A DNA stretch of 64,000 bases, taken from the NCBI GenBank assembly GCA_039814575.1, contig JBCCAY010000004.1:179830-243829 (forward strand). The letters run 5' to 3'. The translations under genes and the position numbers were made by a program. This DNA comes from MED-G105 sp039814575 (GTDB lineage: Bacteria; Pseudomonadota; Alphaproteobacteria; Caulobacterales; Parvularculaceae). The notes beneath the pieces are model-generated. The model worked only from the letters and a program-made list of their open reading frames with translations, had not been told where the DNA came from and ran no database searches. Within the stretch, counting starts at the first letter, position 1. The number at the start of each line of letters is the position of its first letter. Below, piece after piece: positions 60,714-64,000 of this stretch.

Positions 60714-61085
60714 GTGGACGGCTCAGCTGTTCACACACGGCCCGCCTCTTTGGAACCAGCCGCAGTTGAACGCGCGGGCGTGCGCCTGCGGTTCATTGAA
60801 CCTGGCAAACCGGTTCAAAACGCCTTTGTAGAGAGTTTTAACGGTCGATGCCGCGATGAATGTCTGAACCAGAATTGGTTCCGATCGATCCGCCACGCCC
60901 GCGAGGCGATCAAGGAATGGCGCGTCCATTACAATACGAAACGTCAGCATTCTGCGCTTGGGTACAAAACCCCGTCCGAGTTCTTAGATCCGCGGGCGGA
61001 AGCGCTTGAGCTGTTGGATGGCTCCGCGCATCCGCCCGCTATATCGAGTTCAATAACGGAGGATTCCAGTTCGCGGCGGCCCTAA
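60714..61085 (+). pseudogene. IS3-family transposase, C-terminal fragment
   Basis: The frame carries the end of an IS3-group OrfB: GVRLRFIEPGKPVQNAFVESFNGRCRDECL, NQNWFRSIRHAREAIKEWR and VHYNTKRQHSALGYKTPSEF. The upstream catalytic part and OrfA are missing and the ends of the frame are not IS-like. The first 15 or so residues are probably unrelated sequence. The interval from 60577 to 60713 contains no gene. Confidence 0.8.
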
Positions 61086-61192
61086 ACAAGGGGAACGGTC
61101 AAGAGACCTGAAACGTTCAAGGATTTAGATCAAGCGCCAGAACGAGAAACCAAGCGTGTTCATGGAGCTTCCAAGAATCGCCAACTTTAGAA

Positions 61193-61239
61193 TGGGCCCG
61201 GACGGACTTGAACCGTCGACCAATCCGATATGAGCGGAT
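61193..61239 (-). tRNA. truncated tRNA 3' half, anticodon CAT (remnant)
   Basis: Minus-strand elements are a complete anticodon arm (ATCCG, loop CTCATAT, CGGAT), variable loop TGGTC, T arm GACGG-TTCAAGT-CCGTC and acceptor strand CGGGCCC-A. The D arm and the 5' acceptor GGGCCCG are missing upstream, and no CCA is encoded. It therefore is a tRNA-Ile(CAT)- or tRNA-Met-like 3' fragment, as often left at attachment sites. It shares GACTTGAAC, CAATCCG and TATGAGCG (plus strand) with the remnant at 43116. Confidence 0.65.
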
Positions 61240-61457
61240 ATTCGGCTTTCCAGACCTCTCCATATCGGTCCATAAGTATAGATTTTACTTGGTCTTGAAT
61301 TCCATAACAAGCCATATCCGTCCATATCAATCCATGCGAAACTATCCCAAGAGTCCCCTCTTGGCTGTCCCACCGGAAATTGCAGACTCGATCCGCCGAG
61401 CAATCAGCAAAATCCATAAATCCGATAACATACAATGGGCTGAACCGAACCGGCGTA

Positions 61458-61541
61458 AACTGGCAGTACATCGCCCCTGGCAAGCCAACACAAAATGCCT
61501 TCATCGAAAGCTTCAACGGACGGCTGCGGGACGAATTGCTT
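61458..61541 (+). pseudogene. IS3-family transposase, short internal fragment
   Basis: The plus-strand frame at 61458 reads NWQYIAPGKPTQNAFIESF and then NGRLRDELL, the region around the last catalytic glutamate of IS3-group transposases. It is broken on the left and runs into the end of the IS1595 element on the right, where the element supplies a stop codon. Confidence 0.75.
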
Positions 61542-61670
61542 CGGCCTTAGACAGCAAACGCACCAAATCGTCTGTAAGCTGTTGATATTGAATCCGGAAT
61601 TTGATTTTGCGATTTTCCTTGCCTTTGGAAGGACTGGAACGTATCGTGAACATGCATGGAGCATGTATCA

Positions 61671-62633
61671 ATGGCGCAGCATTTTCTTCTTTCGGCCGCG
61701 GCGCGGACGCTTTCTTTGAAAGCGATTTTCGCTGGCGGCGAAGCCAAAGCCTATCGGCGGTTTTGCGCTTTGCGATGGCCGGAGACCAACGGCTCGCCGG
61801 TTTGTCCGCGTTGTGGTTGCCTTGAGTTCTATGATCTGAAAGTGCGTCGCCGTTTCAAATGCGCTGCTTGCCATCATCAGTTCAGCGCCACATCGGGGAC
61901 AATTTTCGCTTCGCGGAAGCTTTCCTTTGTCGATCTTCTGGGCGCAATCTGTCTGTTCGTAAACGCATCTAAGGGAATGTCGGCGGTGCAGCTCAGTCGT
62001 GATCTCGATGTTCAGTATAAGACGGCGTTTGTCCTGATGCATAAGCTCCGGGAAGCGATGGCGCGAGAAACTGCCGAGGCGCGCCTCAAAGGCGATATTG
62101 AGATTGACGGCGCTTATTTTGGCGGCCATGTCCGTCCGGCGAATGCGAGGAAAGATCGCATAGATCGTCGGCTCTTGAAGAATCGCAGCGGTAAGCGGCG
62201 CGTTGTCATCGCATTGCGTCAGCGTGGCGGGCGGACATTAACGCGTGCATTCTTACGCGAGGCGGAGGGCGTATCATTCGCCAGAGAACGTATTGAACCT
62301 GGGTCGGTTCTTTCCGCAGACGAAGTTGCGCACTGGGATCTCTTGAGCGATCGTTTCGATCTCAAACGCGTCAACCACTCTGAGACCTATAGCGAGAACG
62401 GCGTCCATACGAATCTCGCTGAAAGCTTTTTCTCCCGGTTGCGCCGGATGATCCGTGGACAGCATCATGCTGTGAGCGAAAAATATCTCGGGGGCTATGC
62501 GGGCCATGCCGCCTGGCTTGAGGATCATAGCAACGAAAGTAACGGTGCGCTTGTCAACCGATTGATAATGGGCGCCCTCGCTGCGCCGGTCAGCCGGCGC
62601 TGGTCTGGTTACTGGCAACGACACGCAGCGTGA
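61671..62633 (+). CDS. IS1595-family transposase
   Basis: The product (320 residues) has an N-terminal zinc ribbon (CPRCG and CAACH), then the DDE-type catalytic core with IDGAYFGGHVRP, VLSADEVAHWD and NLAESFFSRLRRMIRGQHH, matching ISXO2-like IS1595 transposases. I chose the ATG at 61671 (MAQHFLLSAAARTL), the usual start of the family. It appears intact. Its last 44 bases overlap the convergent gene on the other strand. Confidence 0.88.
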   Translation: MAQHFLLSAAARTLSLKAIFAGGEAKAYRRFCALRWPETNGSPVCPRCGCLEFYDLKVRRRFKCAACHHQFSATSGTIFASRKLSFVDLLGAICLFVNASKGMSAVQLSRDLDVQYKTAFVLMHKLREAMARETAEARLKGDIEIDGAYFGGHVRPANARKDRIDRRLLKNRSGKRRVVIALRQRGGRTLTRAFLREAEGVSFARERIEPGSVLSADEVAHWDLLSDRFDLKRVNHSETYSENGVHTNLAESFFSRLRRMIRGQHHAVSEKYLGGYAGHAAWLEDHSNESNGALVNRLIMGALAAPVSRRWSGYWQRHAA

Positions 62634-63057
62634 CGGCGTCGCCAGGCGACCAGACGCACATACCTTTGCGCTTCCGGGCCATACGTACCAGCTTTCGTCG
62701 GGCGGCGTGCCGCAGGGCCTGCACCACTTTGAAGACGACCGACTTCCGAAGCGCCGTATCGCTTGCGTCGAGTTTGCGCTCCACCATGACGCGTTCAGCG
62801 AGCTCCCGTGTTGTCAGTTCGCCATCGACCCCCAGGTGACGCATGCAGATGTCGGCGATCTCGCCTTTCTTAGAGAAGCCATGGCTGACCATATAGCGGG
62901 CGCGTTGATGCTCCGGATCCGTGAGTAACCGTATCGACGCGTTGATATGCGCAAGGTCGTGCTTCGCTTGGGCGATCTGCGCCTGATAGGCCGCAATCCG
63001 GCCGTTTATCTCCGCGCGCTTATCTTTCAGGGACTGTATGATCAATGGTTCCGCCAT
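62590..63057 (-). CDS. hypothetical passenger protein of the IS1595 element
   Basis: A 155-residue protein starting at 63057 (MAEPLIIQSLKDKRAEING) and ending inside the 3' end of the transposase gene. Residues 1-50 look like a coiled coil (KDKRAEINGRIAAYQAQIAQ and on); the rest is basic and helical with HLGVDGELTTRELAERVM, reminiscent of a winged helix. It lies wholly within the inverted repeats, so it moves with the element. I do not recognise a function; a DNA-binding accessory or regulatory role is a guess. Confidence 0.65.
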   Translation of the reverse strand: MAEPLIIQSLKDKRAEINGRIAAYQAQIAQAKHDLAHINASIRLLTDPEHQRARYMVSHGFSKKGEIADICMRHLGVDGELTTRELAERVMVERKLDASDTALRKSVVFKVVQALRHAARRKLVRMARKRKGMCVWSPGDAVTLRVVASNQTSAG

Positions 63058-63117
63058 GGCGCTCAGTTTCAAACACGCAACGCCTACAGACAATCATAAA
63101 CTTGGTGCGTTTGCCGC

Positions 63118-63886
63118 CTAACGCCGGAGCACTTCTCTGCGGAGCGTGCCATTGAAGCGTTCATTGTAGCCGTTCGACCCTATCCGGCTCGAACCCCATG
63201 GGCTGCCGGGATAGGTGCGGATGGGTTTGACGCCAACCTTCTTGAGCCAAGTCTGAAAGCTTTCCAAGGTGAACTCCGGTCCGTTATCGGAACGAATGAA
63301 ATCATGCTTTCCATGCTTGAGGAGCAGCGGATAAAGCGCTTCCAGCACCTCCGCTGCGCCCATCTTATGAGCCGCGGCGACACACAAGGCCTCGCGCGTG
63401 TATTCGTCGATTACGGTGAGCATTTTGTATTTGCGACCACTGCTTAGGCGGTCATGCACGAAGTCGATGCTCCAAATATGGTTTGGGTGTTTCGGCCGTA
63501 GGCGGATAACGGCGCTATCTTTGTGGTAGAGGCGTTTCCGCTTCTTGTGGCGTTGCGGCAGTTCCAGGCCTTCCCTCACGCCACAGACGTTCAACTTTTT
63601 TGTGGTTGACCCACCAGCCTTCGATGCGAAGGAGTTCCGCTATCTTGCGATAACCGTAGCGCCCATAGTTCTTAGCTAATCGAATTAACGCCAGCCGAAG
63701 GCTGGCGTCATCTTCCTTCGGTTCAGCTGTCTTATAGCGCTGCGTTGATCGCGCAACGCCAAGCGTCTTGCATGTTTGCCGTTCCGAGGAACCGATCTTT
63801 TGGCGTGCATGAACGACAGCTTCACGGAGGCTTTCAATAGTCAGGCCTTGGGTTTTAAAAAAGGGGCTGTCCCAGATGTTTGACAC
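63118..63886 (-). pseudogene. IS3-family OrfB, frameshifted and truncated
   Basis: Two overlapping minus-strand frames together encode an OrfB of the IS407 type: SERQTCKTLGVARSTQRYK, YGRYGYRKIAELLRIEGWWVNHKKVERLW in the first (63515-63886), and LPQRHKKRKRLYHKD, PNHIWSIDFVHD, RSDNGPEFTLESF in the second (63118-63594). A one-base deletion after the RLWR codons splits them. The final part has a six-residue insertion within the SPWENGYNE block and is cut after LRREVL by the end of the IS1595 element. The first residues of the upper frame derive from neighbouring IS end sequence. Confidence 0.85.
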
Positions 63887-63901
63887 ATCTAGGATGGCGG
63901 A

Positions 63902-64000
63902 ATGCGGCTAAAGCATTCAAAACTCACGCATATTCAAACGAACAAGTTGCTTGAACACTTCGTTGCCGGAACGCCTGCTCGAACGGCGTGTTTACTCGTC
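63902..64000 (+). CDS. start of a second IS1595-type transposase (cut by window edge)
   Basis: From the ATG at 63902 the frame reads MRLKHSKLTHIQTNKLLEHF and continues VAGTPARTACLLV to the window end. This resembles the N-terminus of IS1595-family transposases (NxLLEHFVAGTxARTAA). The preceding GGGGCTGTCCCAGATG (from about 63865) could be its terminal repeat. Only 33 codons are visible. Confidence 0.5.
   Translation, partial: MRLKHSKLTHIQTNKLLEHFVAGTPARTACLLV

Larger units (their letters stand above)
61542..63126 (+). mobile_element. IS1595-family (ISXO2-like) insertion sequence
   Basis: The ends form inverted repeats: from the left CGGCCTTAGACAGCAAACG and from the right (complement) CGGCGTTAGGCGGCAAACG, both continuing with CACCAA. 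The 13 bases GCAAACGCACCAA are identical, and the outer 12 differ at three positions. Between them lie a transposase and a second, convergent gene. The outer boundary is my estimate, and the flanks do not show an eight-base target duplication. Confidence 0.7.

Noticed and set aside
61193..61275. Functional tRNA gene at 61.2 kb
   Set aside because: Anticodon and T arms fold, but no D arm or matching 5' acceptor strand is found upstream.
61187..61516. Minus-strand open frame of 109 codons reading into the tRNA remnant
   Set aside because: Its C-terminus is translated tRNA sequence and the rest is repeat and IS debris.

Overview
The window is chromosomal DNA of an anoxygenic phototrophic alphaproteobacterium. 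About two thirds of it (positions 1 to about 37500) is most of a photosynthesis gene cluster, followed by a patchwork accessory region (about 37800 to 64000). The group is inferred from purple-bacterial bch, crt and puh genes in alphaproteobacterial superoperon order, a PpsR/PpaA regulator pair, an ALA synthase (HemA, C4 pathway) at the end of the bchF-to-hemA operon, and a GC-rich coding style. The cyclase present is the oxygen-dependent AcsF; BchE is not in the window. I cannot name the genus.

Layout of the photosynthesis cluster: crtE-crtF-bchC-bchX runs leftwards and leaves the window where bchY, bchZ and puf are expected. crtD-crtC runs rightwards from a shared divergent promoter. A leftward block contains ppaA/aerR, ppsR, bchG, a pucC-like MFS gene, bchP, tspO, a small membrane protein, a lipid-anchored cytochrome c, bchI, bchD, bchO and a DUF3422 gene. 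The rightward superoperon bchF-bchN-bchB-bchH-bchL-bchM-lhaA-puhA-puhB-puhC-small ORF-acsF-puhE-hemA has many ATGA-type overlaps and ends at a clear terminator (37475-37494). Four promoters carry paired TGT-N12-ACA-type PpsR sites (upstream of bchC, crtE/crtD, bchG and bchF), with three different spacings. Together these genes cover protoporphyrin to bacteriochlorophyll a, carotenoid end-group modification, reaction-centre H subunit and assembly, and redox/light control. crtB, crtI, crtA, bchY, bchZ and pufBALM are not in the window.

From 37.8 to 43.1 kb there is a small leftward SDR / thioesterase / BKACE (DUF849) cluster that resembles carnitine-type betaine catabolism, and a serine hydrolase gene split by a frameshift at a poly-C tract. 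From 43.1 to 61.2 kb lies a more A+T-rich block of about 18 kb, flanked by two truncated tRNA(CAT) 3' halves in the same orientation and by IS3 remnants. It holds a leftward catabolic operon with a two-component flavin monooxygenase, MFS transporter, diaminopropionate ammonia-lyase homologue, DPP-IV-like peptidase, SDR, alpha/beta hydrolase, FAD hydroxylase, hydroxyquinol 1,2-dioxygenase, maleylacetate reductase, 3-oxoadipyl-CoA thiolase and one CoA-transferase subunit. A divergent MalT-type LuxR activator stands at its head. The lower pathway (hydroxyquinol to maleylacetate to 3-oxoadipate to acetyl-CoA and succinyl-CoA) is clear; the upper substrate is unknown, and the lyase plus peptidase point to an amino-acid- or peptide-linked aromatic compound.

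The last 3 kb is an insertion-sequence graveyard: fragments of at least three IS3-family elements, an intact-looking IS1595 (ISXO2-like) element with a second gene convergent to the transposase, and the start of another IS1595-like element cut by the window edge.
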